This document shows, piece after piece, positions 39,130 to 50,560 of a stretch of 64,000 bases of DNA. The stretch is taken from positions 34,275,771 to 34,339,770 of the forward strand of contig NW_027467782.1 in assembly GCF_004210375.1 (NCBI RefSeq). The letters run 5' to 3'. The DNA is from Tachypleus tridentatus. Lineage: Eukaryota > Arthropoda > Merostomata > Xiphosura > Limulidae. Under the pieces are notes generated by a model that saw only the letters and a program-made list of their open reading frames with translations, made no database searches and had not been told where the DNA came from. Positions within the stretch are counted from its first letter, which is position 1; each line of letters starts with the position of its first letter. The position numbers were made by a program, and so were the translations under genes.

Positions 39130-41930
39130 TGTGTATATCCATACTTCAGTTAGAAAAGCCTTTCTCAAACATCTTGTATCAATATTCTTTGACATTGAGA
39201 AGGCTTATAATACAACATGGAGATATGGCATTTTGTGAGACAGCATAGATATGGGTTACGTGGCCATTTGCCCACATTTATTAAAAATTTGTTAATGGTC
39301 AGGCAATTCCAAGTTCATGTGGGTTCAACACTTTACCATTTTTTTCTGTAGAAACTTGGAGTCTCTTGGGGCTGTGTTCTGAATGTCACACTTTTCAGTA
39401 TAAAAATTAATGCCATCACTGAACAACTCCCTCTCACTATTGCAAACACGCTCTATATCGACGACTTTCACATCTCATGCCAGTTATTGAACATGAGGTA
39501 TATTGAGCGGCAGCTACAAACTGCTCTCAATTGTTTACTGAAGTGGACCACAGCAAAGGGCTTTACCTTCTCTCTCACTAAAACAGTTTGCATGCAATTC
39601 TGCCACCAATGGGGTATTCGTCCTCATCCTGAACTCCATTGCGGTGAAGTTGTGCTGCCTGAGGTCTTTGAGACTAAGTTCTTGGGGCTTATCTTTGACC
39701 GTAAGCTGACCTTTATACCACATATCAAGCAGCTACAGGTCAAATGTACAAGAGCACTGAACATCCTCCTTGTCCTCTCTTCCATCACTTGTGGAGTGGA
39801 TCGATGTTCTATGCTAAAGATATATCGTGCTCTTATTTGACCGACACTCGACTATGGTTTGCTTGTTTTTGAATTTCGTGCAAAGCTACTCGAGGGCTAC
39901 CTGTGCTAGCTGTCCCTAATTTAGCAGTGTAAGACTAGAGGGAAGGCAGCTAGTCATCACCACCCACTGCCAACTCATGGGCTCCTCTTTTACCCACAAA
40001 TAGTGTGATTGAATGTCACATTATAATGCCCCATGGCTGAAAGGGTGAGCATGTTTGATGTGATGGGAATTCGAATCTTAACACACTTGGACATGCTTGG
40101 CCACCTCGACTATGAATCACTGGTCTATGGCTCTGCCAGACCATTGGCCTTAAAGATGCTGGACACTATTCATCATTAAGGACTTCAGCTCTGCACTGGG
40201 GGTTTCTGTACTTCCCCAGTTCAGAGCTTGTACATAGTCTCATGAACCTTTTGCACCTCTGCCATTTACAACTGTCTTTACTATATGCTTTGAAACTTTG
40301 TTCCTAACCAAAGCATCCCATCTAGGGTTGTGTTTTCTTTCCTCGTTGGCTCATGCTTTTCAGACTAGACGGTATGCCATTGCTCCTTTTAGCCTTCATA
40401 TCCAGTCATAGTTGGATGAATTGGGTCTGTCGTTGGATAACATTGCTGTATCCACTGGTCAGCCCATCCCACCATGGTTTATTACCATCCCCAATTGTGA
40501 ATTATCTTAAAGCTATCTGAGAAAAGTAGACACTCCTGATTGGAAATACTGTTTGTTATTTGCTGAACATCTTTTGAACCATCTTTCCATTCCTGTTTAT
40601 ACAGATGGTTCAAAATCAGGTGACTGTGTGGACTCTACCATGGTTGCACGTAAAATCCCTCTACAGCTTCTGTGTTTACTACTGAACTGTATGCCATTTC
40701 TCTTGCCCTGGATCACATAGAAGCTAAGCAGTACTCAAACTGCATGATTTATACTGACTCGCTTAGTTCTGGCCCTAGAATCGCTTCACATTGGTTCACA
40801 CCCTGTTGTCACCAATATTCACAACTGACTGGCCCATTTCTCTTTATCATCTACTTCTATTCAGTTTTTCTGGATACTGGGCCATATTGGTATTCATGGG
40901 AGCTAGCTTGCCGACACTGCAGCTAAGTCTATTTGCTCTGGCACTATCACCGCTGTGCCTGTCTGATACATGGACTATGGTCCTGTATTCAAGGCTTGGC
41001 TCTGTGCCATCTCGCAGTCAATTTGGAGTGAGCAATGCAAAAACATGCTTTTCCAAATACAACCCTGTATTAGACTTTGGCTGTCCTTGTTACCGTAAGG
41101 ATCGGAAGGAGGAAGTTGTTCTAACTAGACTATGCATTGGTCACAGTTTTTTAACTCCTTGTTTTCATTTATCTGGAACTGATACACCATTATGTTGTCT
41201 GTGTGATACTGTATACCACATTTTACTTTCTTGCCATCGTTATGACTATCAACGATGGTGCCATTTTCACCATATTCTGTCCTAAGGTTTGTCCATAATG
41301 ACATTGTCCACCTTGGAAATGTTTTTAGTTTTTTTAAAGGCCATCAGTCTTTCTAATGCCATTTAAGTTTTTTTAGACCTTTTTTGATGAGAATCCCTCT
41401 GGAGAATCACAGTCTATCTAGTTTGATTTGAAATTAGAAAATGACTGTAAAGTCAAGTAACTCAAATAGGACTGGAAAGGTCTACTTAGGTGACTAACGC
41501 TGCTGTTTGAACTACCTGTTAGTCATCCTGGCAAGTTACTATTAAAATTTTGCTATACTTCCTTTAAAACTTTAATTACTTTACTTTTTGAAAATAGCTA
41601 TAACATCAAATAACTTGGAACCAAGACTGGAAAGGCCAGCTACAGGTGACTGATGATGGTTTTCGTACTTATCTCTTTTAATCTTCCTAGCGAGTTATGA
41701 TAATTACAGTTATGCTGCAGAAAGTCCTCTACAACTTGTATTACTGTAGTTTTGTTTTAATGCTTTAGACTAGATGTAAACATTGGTTTATGGTTTTTTT
41801 ACTTTTTTTTTTTTTACCTTAATTTTCTTTTATTTTACTTTAATTTTATCTTTTTACTGGATGTTTAGCACAGATAGCCCAGCTGCTTTGTGCCATAAAA
41901 CACCAAATCAACCAACCAACCAACTAAGGA
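39130..41930 (+). mobile_element. 5'-truncated non-LTR retrotransposon (RT and RNase H)
   Basis: The frame is broken, but conserved blocks of a LINE polyprotein appear in order. These are FFDIEKAYNTTWRYGIL at about 39188, the RT active site LYIDDF at 39451-39471, FLGLIFDRKLTFIPHIKQLQ at about 39680-39735, RNase H starts VYTDGSKSG near 40597 and IYTDSLSS near 40748, then GHIGIHGS and LADTAAKS near 40890-40935. The 3' region (about 41285-41930) is untranslated and ends in AGCACAGATAGCCCAGCTGC followed by a CAAC-rich tail. RT motif A has N where a catalytic or adjacent D is usual (KAYD). Endonuclease and ORF1 are missing, as expected for 5' truncation. The RT resembles jockey-like LINEs, but RNase H is more usual in I/R1/LOA-type clades, so I leave the clade open. 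Confidence 0.85.
39857..40104 (-). mobile_element. SINE family 1 nested in the LINE
   Basis: A minus-strand family 1 SINE interrupts the LINE ORF. It is flanked by a perfect 10-bp target-site duplication, CTCGACTATG, at 39847-39856 and 40105-40114. Its tRNA-like head (GGCCAAGCATGTCCAAGTGT on the minus strand) is diverged and lacks part of the start. The LINE reading resumes after it, so the SINE inserted after the LINE. Confidence 0.9.
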
Positions 41931-42675
41931 AGATAATTACTACCTTCAGTGTAACCTAGAAAAATAATTTTTTTTCTTTACCTCCCACATTTGAGATTGT
42001 TTATAAGTAGAACTGGTTTATTTTTCTTTATTCAGAATAGTATGTCGTTATTCATTCAAACAAGTCAGAAACCTTCCAAGAACTTCTGTAAAAATTTGTT
42101 TCCAATGTGTTCATGAAGAAAACATTTGTTTTTAAAGTAGCTATATGTCTTAAGCTAGTTGCATAATTGTTAAACTGATCAAACGTAGGAACAAAACAAA
42201 GTAAAATTAGTTCTAAGTATTCTGAAAGTGTTTGATACCAAACCATAAAGAAATTCAGAATTAAATTTGAATTTTGAAAGTGTGTTTCGGGGCTAACACA
42301 CAGGTTTTATTTTGGTCTTTTTTCAGGCAATAAAATGTTTACATTTACAGAAAGTAAACTAAAATAATTTTTTATTTTATAACTTTTTTTTGCTTGTCTA
42401 CTAGCTAGTTGTAGGTTTCAAATAAATTAACTATTGCAAACTTTAGATCTGAGAGTTTATATATAAAGGAAAAGAGTATGACAAAAAAAGAAAAATAAAC
42501 TTTACAGATTCTTTATTTTGAATTATTTTTATAAGATATTGGCACAATGGCTTATGAAAAGAAAATACTTTATCACTAGTACAGTTTTTAAAGTTAAGGT
42601 TTATCATTTACATTTCATTTCACTTAACCATTTCTGTGAGTCTTTAAATGTATGTGAACTAGTTGATTCTTTCAG

Positions 42676-42855
42676 ATTTTAGATAGGTATGGTTTGTATC
42701 AACTTACAACTGAAAAACTTGGAGTTGCAATTGTTGACACATTTACTTACCTGATGAGCTACCTTAAAAGTAGAAACTTTTCTGTTCCCAAGAAGTTGAT
42801 TGAATCTCTGAGTGAAGTTCTATTAAATCATTGTGGAAAAATGGTGAACTCACAG
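42676..42855 (+). CDS. Internal exon 3 of the unidentified gene
   Basis: Exactly 60 codons between TTCTTTCAG and GTAAGA, phase 0 at both ends. It starts ILDRYGLYQLTTEKLG, continues VDTFTYLMSYLKSRNFSVP and ends in NHCGKMVNSQ. No stop occurs in frame, and the preceding and following exons have compatible phases. The composition is helical, with no signal, transmembrane segment or catalytic motif. It is the best-supported exon of this gene. Confidence 0.8.
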
Positions 42856-43124
42856 GTAAGATAAACTGTAGAGTTGAAAGGGTTTTTAAAATATGAAACT
42901 TGTATGTATGTATTGGATAAAGGTGTTTTGTAGAACTGTAGTGTATTTTTGCATTATAAATTAGACTAGCTAACAAAGTTTTATATGTCTATTACACTTT
43001 GAGAAAATGAATAGATAAGTATGTGTATACTCATATCATGTTTTTTGTTATTTACATTCATATTTTATACTGCTGCACATTATTCTTTTATCTGGAGCTT
43101 TTGTAAAATCTTTCATAATGGACC

Positions 43125-43368
43125 ATTAGTTTGGTGCAGCCAAGTGATTAATGTGCTCAAACTGTGAATCTAAGATTTTATTATCTGTGTTTCATTACTG
43201 CAAATGTGTGTTCTGTGGGGCTTGTGGGTGCAATAAGTGTAACTATCAAATCTCACTGGCTGTTCCTTAGCTACCTTCCTTTTAGTCTTATACTTCAGAA
43301 TTGGAGACAGCTATGCGTGTAAAGCCCTTGGGTAGTTTTCCACAAAATTCATAAACAAACCAAAAATG
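43125..43368 (+). mobile_element. Old, diverged SINE family 1 copy
   Basis: Order of recognisable pieces: GGTGCAGCCAAGTGATTAAT head, GCAAATGTGTGTTCTGTGGG, CTACCTTCCTTTTAGTCTTA, then AAAGCCCTTGGGTAGTTTTC and ACAAAATTCATAAACAAACC tail. Similarity to younger copies is moderate, so this is an ancient insertion. Confidence 0.6.
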
Positions 43369-43414
43369 AAAGACCAGCATTTTTTAAAAGTCTTTGGTTA
43401 ACTAATCTTCTCAC

Positions 43415-44780
43415 CCAAGGTATCGTTTAGTGTCTTACATTTAAACTTTTATTAAACTATTTTTTCTTTTATGTTATATTATTTAGAAAAGCTTAAAATT
43501 TTAGCTAATGATTCATATCTTTATAAGTTTTTAATTCTACGAGGTCATATTTTAAAAAAACTTCCTGAATTTCTCTTAGTATAACACATGACATATTTAC
43601 TTTAGGTATCTTGTCTTCCCTATTTAATTCACCACCCTTTCAAAAAGTACAAAATTAAACTTAAATTACTCAGAATAAAATTGTCATTGCTCAGACAAAC
43701 CATAATTTTTTATAGCCTTCAATTTTGTTTGGCTACAAAGCTATAAATAAAAAATCAGACCCCATTCCTGCCACATCAAGCTGTCATATCCTTTCTTTCA
43801 GGTTTTGGTGATTATTCTCTCTTAGATTTATTTATATATTATTTATAACCAACAGAAAGTCAAGGTTTTGATCTATCAAATGATGTATTGTATAATGTTG
43901 TATTCTGAAAAAATAAACATTAGTTTTACTCAGAGAACAACCTTCTTTCTCATGGGAAATTTAATGGCTAGCTTGGACAGATTTGCAACAGCTTTTGTTG
44001 CATAGGTAGAAAGGTAGAAAAATTGAGTGTTAGAAGAAATTATCTGCTTTTTTACATATTATCAGTATATGTTCTTTGGTCCGTTATTTAATTAAATGAA
44101 AATTATTTAATGCATTACTACCATTAGTGTAAAACAGTAGTATATAGTGTTCTCAACAATCTACAAGTACAATATTTCATATTTGTCTTGTTTCTTCTTT
44201 ATTTATTATTATTAAAAGTAATCAAAATGTAAAAATGTGGATCTCTTTTAGATTAGTTAAGAATAGATTATGTAAAGAAAATAATAATAATATAATAAAA
44301 TGTTTCACAAGCCACACGTGCAAGTATCTTGTAGTTAATGTGATTCATTACTGTAACGTGAGCTGTATGTGCCTTGAGTGACACAGATAATAGTTAGACA
44401 GGATTCAAAGAGCATATAAAAAAAATAAATTTTAATTACAAATAGATGTACACTGTTAGGACCTTAAAACTACTTAGGGTAAATGAATGTAGTTTTGTGT
44501 TACAATTTAGAGTCATTCGAAAATCAGAAAAGGTTAGTTTAGATTGATTTTGTTTTGGTGGTTATGAGGTTGGTTAATATAAACATGGACAAATCTTTAT
44601 TTTATTTTACTAAAACTACTTCACAAAAAAATATTATTTATGATGTTAACTGAAAGTGTGCAAAATTTTGTAAATATGTACACTATTGAAAATTGGAAGT
44701 ATTTAAAACTATAAAGACCTTGAATGGGTACAAAGAGGTCATGTGGTTGTTCCAATTGACTGAGCTTAATTGTGTGCATA
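43415..44780 (+). repeat. Dispersed repeat, copy B
   Basis: Second copy of the repeat at 35590-37110, same orientation, in the next intron of the same gene. Internal differences and small indels are numerous. Copy A has an extra ~80 bases near its left end, and copy B has extra bases near 43920-43960 (AGAACAACCTTCTTTCTCAT). Confidence 0.7.
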
Positions 44781-44968
44781 TGTACTGTGGTTTAAAGATA
44801 AGGTTACATTAATATCAAATTTTATTTTGTTACTTGGGTTTCTTCATTTCAAATATTGCACAGTGTTCTTTCTAAAAAATATAATTTAAGTTTCTGTGAT
44901 TTATTTTTCTTTCAATTTACATATTCTTAATTATTATTGTAATTAAATATGTGTGTGTTTATATATAG

Positions 44969-45133
44969 TGTGTCAAGACTGCATTATTATATATACAAAG
45001 AGAAGAGCTCAAGCAGTTGTCTGCCCATAATCCCACAATTCAAGAAAACCTGTTCAACATCAAGCATCTACAAGTAGGTTATCCACCAAAAGAAAGAGAG
45101 CTAGCGATGACATTAAAGGAGAAGAACCTTTGA
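44969..45133 (+). CDS. Exon 4, probably terminal, of the unidentified gene
   Basis: After TATATATAG the phase-0 frame reads CVKTALLYIQREELKQLSA and runs 54 codons to TGA at 45131-45133. Two features complicate this. A consensus donor (GAA|GTGAGT) lies just past the stop. In addition, the +2 frame over the last ~80 bases reads RLSTKRKRASDDIKGEEPL, which looks like a basic nuclear-localisation-type tail and would splice at that donor. A one- or two-base error, or an additional short intron, could connect the phase-0 start to that tail, in which case the gene continues. No AATAAA directly follows the stop. The Tc1 element begins 28 bases downstream. Confidence 0.6.
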   Translation, partial: CVKTALLYIQREELKQLSAHNPTIQENLFNIKHLQVGYPPKERELAMTLKEKNL

Positions 45134-45161
45134 AGTGAGTTGTGATTTTCTATATTTGTTA

Positions 45162-46350
45162 TACACACTACATGGCCAAAAGTATGCGGACATCCTTCTA
45201 ATTAGTGGGTTTGGCTATTTCAGCCACACCCGTTGCTAACAGATGCATAAAGTCAAGCATGCAGCCATGCAATCTCCATAGACAAACATTGGCAGTAGAA
45301 TGGGTTGTATTGAAGAGCTCAGTGTCTTTCAACATGGCACTGTCATAGGATATTACTTTTTGAACAAGTGAGTTTGTCAAATTTCTGTCCTGCTAGAGCT
45401 GCCCCGGTCAACTGTAAGTGCTCTTATTGTGAAGCGAAAACGTCTAGAAGAAAAAAACACTGTAGTCATGAAGAGGTAGGCCATAGAAGTTCACAGAATG
45501 GGACCACCAAGTGGTGAAGCGCATAATGCATAAACATCTACTGAGTTCCAAACTGCCTGTGTAAGGAATGCAAGCACAAGAACTGTTCATTGGGAACTTC
45601 ATGAAATGGGTTTCCATGGTCGAGCAGCCACATGCAAGCGTAAGGTCACCATGAGCAATGCCAAGCATTGGCTGGAGTGGTGTAAAGTTACCACCATTGG
45701 ATTCTGGATCAGTAGAAACACGTTTTCTGGAGTAATGAATCTTGCTTCACTATCTGGCAGTCTGATGAACGAATCTGGGTTTGGCAGATGCCAGGAAAAC
45801 AATGCCCGCCTGAATGCATAGTGTTAATTATAAAGTTTTGTGGAGGAGAAATAATGGTCTGGGGCTGTTTTTCATGGTTTAAACTAGGCTCTTTAGTTCC
45901 AGTGAAAGGAAGTCTTAATGCTACAGCATACAATGACATTCTAGAGTTGTGTGTTTCCAAAATTTTTGCAACAGTTTGGGAAGGCCCTTTTTCCAACATT
46001 ACAATGCCCCATGCTCAAAGCAAGGTCCATAAAGACATGGTTTGCTGAGGTCGATGTTGAAGAAATTGACTGGCTTGCACAGAGCCATGACATCAACCCT
46101 GCTGAACAACTTTGGGATGAATTGAATGCTGACTGCAAGCCAGGCCTTCTTGCCCAACCTTGCTAATGCTCTTGTGACTGAATAGGAGTGAATTCCCACA
46201 TCCATCTTTCAAAATCTAGGGAAAACCCTTCCTGTGGAGACTGCTATAGCAGCAAAGGCAGTATCAACTCCATATTAATGCCCATATTTTGGAATGAAAT
46301 GTTCAACAAGCACATATGGGTATTCACCTACTTTTGGCCATGTGGTGTAT
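45162..46350 (+). mobile_element. Nearly complete Tc1-family DNA transposon, inactive
   Basis: Terminal inverted repeats: left CTACATGGCCAAAAGTATG (about 45168-45186), right, on the minus strand, CCACATGGCCAAAAGTAGG (about 46345-46327), both next to TA. About 1.19 kb is the usual Tc1 length. Transposase pieces on the + strand are spread over several frames between about 45390 and 46170. The first catalytic aspartate block reads FWSNES (45725-45742; D to N) and the second reads QHYNAPC (about 45990-46010; D to Y). The third block, SHDINPAEQLWDELN, is intact. Multiple shifts and these substitutions make it dead. Confidence 0.9.
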
Positions 46351-48549
46351 CTTTATTATTCAATTGTGATTGTTAAAATCTTGATAGTGTATTTCCCTAT
46401 GTAAATTTAAACATTTCTATTACAATGCTTTATTGTCTTACTTTTAAGTATAAAAATGAAAAAAATACACAAAATATATGAAAGAAATTTCTGTTGTGAT
46501 GTTTGCTCTTTATTTCTTTCTGGCATTGAAATAATGAATATTAATATAAATACAGAAATATATCAAATTTTGTAAGTTTTATTGAATGTTTATTGTGAAT
46601 TATTAAAATTTATAACATGATTTTACCTATGATAACAGTGTTTATGCCAAAAATTCTTTTTTACACATTCTATCATTTTCAAATTAGTGGAGAAAAATGA
46701 AAATTATGAAATTTTTAACACAGATACTATCAAATGTTTGCTTAGTATTCAGACTTGGATTTGGGTAAGAATAAAAACAAACTGAAAATTGCCTTAGTTT
46801 TGATGTACCAGAGTTGTTTCATGATTATTCTTCCAATACCAAACATTACTTCCTCTCACATCAATAAATAGTTTGGTGCTTTTATCTATATGTAAAAAAA
46901 AGCATGCCTAACAGTTAAATGGTAAAGTGTGTCTTGCATGCAGATTATCATGTGACAACCTTCCCACCAATAGTAGTGCAACACACATGCTCCTGATATG
47001 TGCAACTCCTCTGTTCTCTTTCACTGAATTATTTCTTCTTGGTTGGTTGTTCTTGTGTTGTGACTTTAATTTGTTCTCGTTTCATGTGTTTATTGTTTTT
47101 TCTCATATTTGTATCAATTTCTCTCAACAGGTTTACTCTTTATTATACAGTAGTGATATTTGTAACTTGTTGAATTATTTTGAAGTGGAATTATTCTATA
47201 TTTCTATTTAGTTATGGACTTGTTACTTTGTTACAAAAAGTATTTCTTTCTGTCAGTATGGTTGTAATGTGTTCATTTTGAATTATGAATTACACATTCT
47301 AAGTTACCATTTCAGAAGTTTTATTTTCTATTAGCACATTTATACAGGTTTCTAGTGGTGGTATTCTACTGCAAAATAATCAGCTTTTTTTCATTGTTAT
47401 ATTGATTCTCCAGAGTGCTGACATTTGTTGTGCCTTGACTTGAGTTTGGTGGTCTGCACATTTTTAAATACAGTCTGCCAACTTTGGGCAGATTAAACAT
47501 CTATAGTTATGAGTTTATAACATTTTTATTGCTAGTATCATTATCTGTTGTTATTTGGGCTCCATAACATAAGTTTTGGTAGATTGGTACTGAGAGTTTA
47601 GTTTAGGTTTAGGCTTAGTTGTATCCTGCATTCTATACCATTCAATTAGGGCTTATCATTGGTTTTGTTATTTTAGGATTACGTGTAATTTATCTTACTG
47701 GTATATCAATTATTGGGTTAACAATATTGTTTTTTTTTCATATATCGTGTCTCATACATATCTTAATGTTTACATACAATTACTTACTTTTAAAAAATAA
47801 CTTCTGTTTAATTTTCATTATTATTTGTCTCGTATACTTTTCCTATTAACTTGGTTTATGTGGAACCCTGTAGCCAGGGTCCACACAGACTTCTAGTATT
47901 CTACATGCTTATTGTCAGGTTAGTATTTTTAAATTAGAGTTTAGTGATATATTTCATCTTCACTGTTCAATTTGGCTTAAAAAAGAGTCTGTTATTTTTT
48001 AATTACCTATATTTCTACCTCAGGGTAAATTAATAATTAAATTAAATATTTTATTTGCTTTAATACATAACATCTGATACATATGTTTATTTCACCACAC
48101 AATTTCTCAACATTTACAATTTATCAGTTATTTCATTTTGTTGTTCTTTATAATTTATATGTTTTACTATTACTTTTGTTTGTGAGGAGCTCTGAGGGTC
48201 AGGGTACATCCTACTTTCTCCAGATATTGTTTGCCTTCCTCCTACTATAGCAAAACCCATTGAGATGAATGTTAATTTTCTTCCACCTGATCATGGCTTG
48301 CCTTTCTAGACCTTGACTGCTGAATATGTGAGACTTACCTCAGTTTTATTATTTTTTATAGACATGTTTTGCAGTATAATATTTCCTTCCTTTTCTAGAT
48401 ATTGTTTCACAATGAGCATTTTTGTCTCTCTTTTGGAAGTGAGTACTTGCAAGCCTTGTCCAACCGTGGCATTTGTTCTTTTGCCTTAGTTTACCATCAA
48501 AAAAATTTTCTTCTTGATTCTATATCCTTGAGATCTCTGTTGCCAATTG
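46351..48549. other. Non-coding, T-rich
   Basis: No exon or transposon recognised. From about 46920 the + strand becomes T-rich with a texture like 24450-29600. Open frames (for example 46927-47211) are hydrophobic because of T-rich codons and have no domain. Confidence 0.45.
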
Positions 48550-49049
48550 NNNNNNNNNNNNNNNNNNNNNNNNNNNNNNNNNNNNNNNNNNNNNNNNNNN
48601 NNNNNNNNNNNNNNNNNNNNNNNNNNNNNNNNNNNNNNNNNNNNNNNNNNNNNNNNNNNNNNNNNNNNNNNNNNNNNNNNNNNNNNNNNNNNNNNNNNNN
48701 NNNNNNNNNNNNNNNNNNNNNNNNNNNNNNNNNNNNNNNNNNNNNNNNNNNNNNNNNNNNNNNNNNNNNNNNNNNNNNNNNNNNNNNNNNNNNNNNNNNN
48801 NNNNNNNNNNNNNNNNNNNNNNNNNNNNNNNNNNNNNNNNNNNNNNNNNNNNNNNNNNNNNNNNNNNNNNNNNNNNNNNNNNNNNNNNNNNNNNNNNNNN
48901 NNNNNNNNNNNNNNNNNNNNNNNNNNNNNNNNNNNNNNNNNNNNNNNNNNNNNNNNNNNNNNNNNNNNNNNNNNNNNNNNNNNNNNNNNNNNNNNNNNNN
49001 NNNNNNNNNNNNNNNNNNNNNNNNNNNNNNNNNNNNNNNNNNNNNNNNN
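48550..49049. other. Assembly gap (500 N)
   Basis: Exactly 500 unknown bases, a round number typical of a placeholder, so true size is unknown. It lies just beyond the 3' end of the minus-strand gypsy element, where an LTR would be expected. Confidence 0.98.
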
Positions 49050-49329
49050 TCAAATTATAACAGTTCAGCTACAAATACAACATATTGTTCTTACAGAATT
49101 ACTAAAGAAATTTCCATAGCTTTTGCTTTTTTAGAATTATTTAATACTCCTGTTTGAAAACTAAATAGTCATTAAATGTTAGAACACTAAAGTTAATTAA
49201 TCAACTCTTACACTAAATAATTCTGTATAATCAACAATTAGCACCTTATTTTTTTACTATACATATATATAAATACTGTTTACAGTTCAAACAAGAAGTC
49301 TATTTTATACAGCCTACTACCAACTTCTA

Positions 49330-49700
49330 CCGACCCCTTGATGGATTTAGTAGAGAACTTATAGTGTTCTGGTGGCACATTGCACATCATAATTCTCATA
49401 CTCTTAATTTTGTGCCGTTGGATGTATGTAAATGGTTAATGGGCCATCTGGATGATTAATTTCTGCCCGTATAGGTAGTTTTGAATTTACAGTAGGCAAA
49501 TATGATAGCTAGACAATTTCATTCAATTACGGAATAGTCTGTCTCTTACTAGCTTTTTTACTTATATACATTTCCAGAAACAGTAGTTTTCACGTTCTTG
49601 TAAGAATACAACTTTAATTTCAATGTCTAAAGCATCAACTTGAATGAGGATTGGTTTATTGAAGCCTGGCATTCTAAGTATTAATAAACTTTCCATCATG
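49330..49700 (-). pseudogene. RNase H remnant of the gypsy element
   Basis: Minus-strand pieces FNKPILIQVDALDIE (about 49665-49620), NYLYGQKLIIQMAH (near 49465), FTYIQRHK and KFSTKSIKGSVEVGSRL match the gypsy RNase H order. The QTDAS and TDH motifs are changed to QVDAL and QMAH. Confidence 0.7.
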
Positions 49701-49849
49701 TTCTTTAACTTCTAGAATGACATATATATATTTCCATTTAACTTTATTGGATAGGCTTTTTTTGGTCAAGTTAATAAATGGTTGCAACAACTTCAGCATA
49801 GTTTGGATGAATTTCATGCAGTATTCCGATAATCCCAGAAAGGATCTGA

Positions 49850-50560
49850 TTTGTTACTTGGTTGTCAAAGTTGGTTCATCTTGCATGTAAGTTCTCTCCG
49901 CCTTTTTCATGGATAGCTGTCGGCCACACACTATTTGTCCAACAAAGGATAATTAAAGTAGTATTTATATGGTTTCATAATCAAACTTGCTGCTCTTACT
50001 CGACTCAAAAGCTAAGTTTCCTCATATGTTCTTCACATCTGACTATGTATGTCAGAATGTTATACACAAAAATGCTTAATATAGTGGTTTTGTTCAACAC
50101 CCTTCTCATCATGTAGTTGAATGTTACTGCTGAGTTAACTAACCCAGAAGACATCATCTTAAATTGGTAATGACCGTCTGGTGTCACAAATACTTTCTTT
50201 TGATTTTATTTCCATTGAGATCTGCTAATAACTTTTACTGAGGTCGATCTTTGAAAAGAACCTGGTTCCATCTGGTTTTTATCATGAAAGCCTGTAGGCT
50301 GCTCATAACTTTAGAGTAGAGCTTTGTCACGATATTCAACTTCTGGAAGTCTATACAGAATTAGTTTGAGCCATCCTCTTATTCATGATAACCACTGGTA
50401 AAAAAATAGGCTAAATTTAAAAGTTCAGTTATTTCACCTTCTATCATTGCCTCAATCTTTTGCTTTATGAGGTCTCTCATTGCATAGGACATCTGATAGG
50501 GCTTCACCTTGAGTAGATCCCTAGTGACGGTCTCGATCTTGTGTTACACGATGCGTATCT
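49850..50560 (-). pseudogene. Reverse transcriptase remnant of the gypsy element
   Basis: The segment 50187-50005 reads TPDGHYQFKMMSSGLVNSAV followed by FNYMMRRVL. The active-site box is FVYN (50070-50059) instead of the usual F/Y-V-D-D, so polymerisation is abolished. Upstream pieces correspond to the KLN and YR blocks in shifted frames. Downstream, PNYAEVVATIY near 49795 is the thumb/connection region. Confidence 0.8.

Larger units (their letters stand above)
32107..42675. other. 10.6-kb intron packed with repeats
   Basis: Intron between exons 2 and 3, bounded by GTATGT and GATTCTTTCAG. It contains, in order, a SINE, a possible LINE tail, a Tc1/mariner remnant, a ~53-bp minisatellite, a dispersed repeat, short AT and CT microsatellites near 37241-37305, a 43-bp tandem repeat and a LINE with a nested SINE. 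Remaining stretches show nothing recognisable. Confidence 0.7.
42856..44968. other. Intron 3 of the unidentified gene
   Basis: Bounded by GTAAGA and TATATATAG. It holds an old SINE and copy B of the dispersed repeat; the remainder is AT-rich without visible features. Confidence 0.6.

Noticed and set aside
39535-39723. 62-codon minus-strand ORF
   Set aside because: It is a shadow of the LINE RT coding region on the + strand.
45438-46205. Several overlapping minus-strand ORFs of 65-96 codons
   Set aside because: They lie opposite the Tc1 transposase remnant, which is read on the + strand with catalytic-box motifs in the right order.
48402-49157. 251-codon ORF across the N gap
   Set aside because: It is open only because the unknown bases contain no stops.
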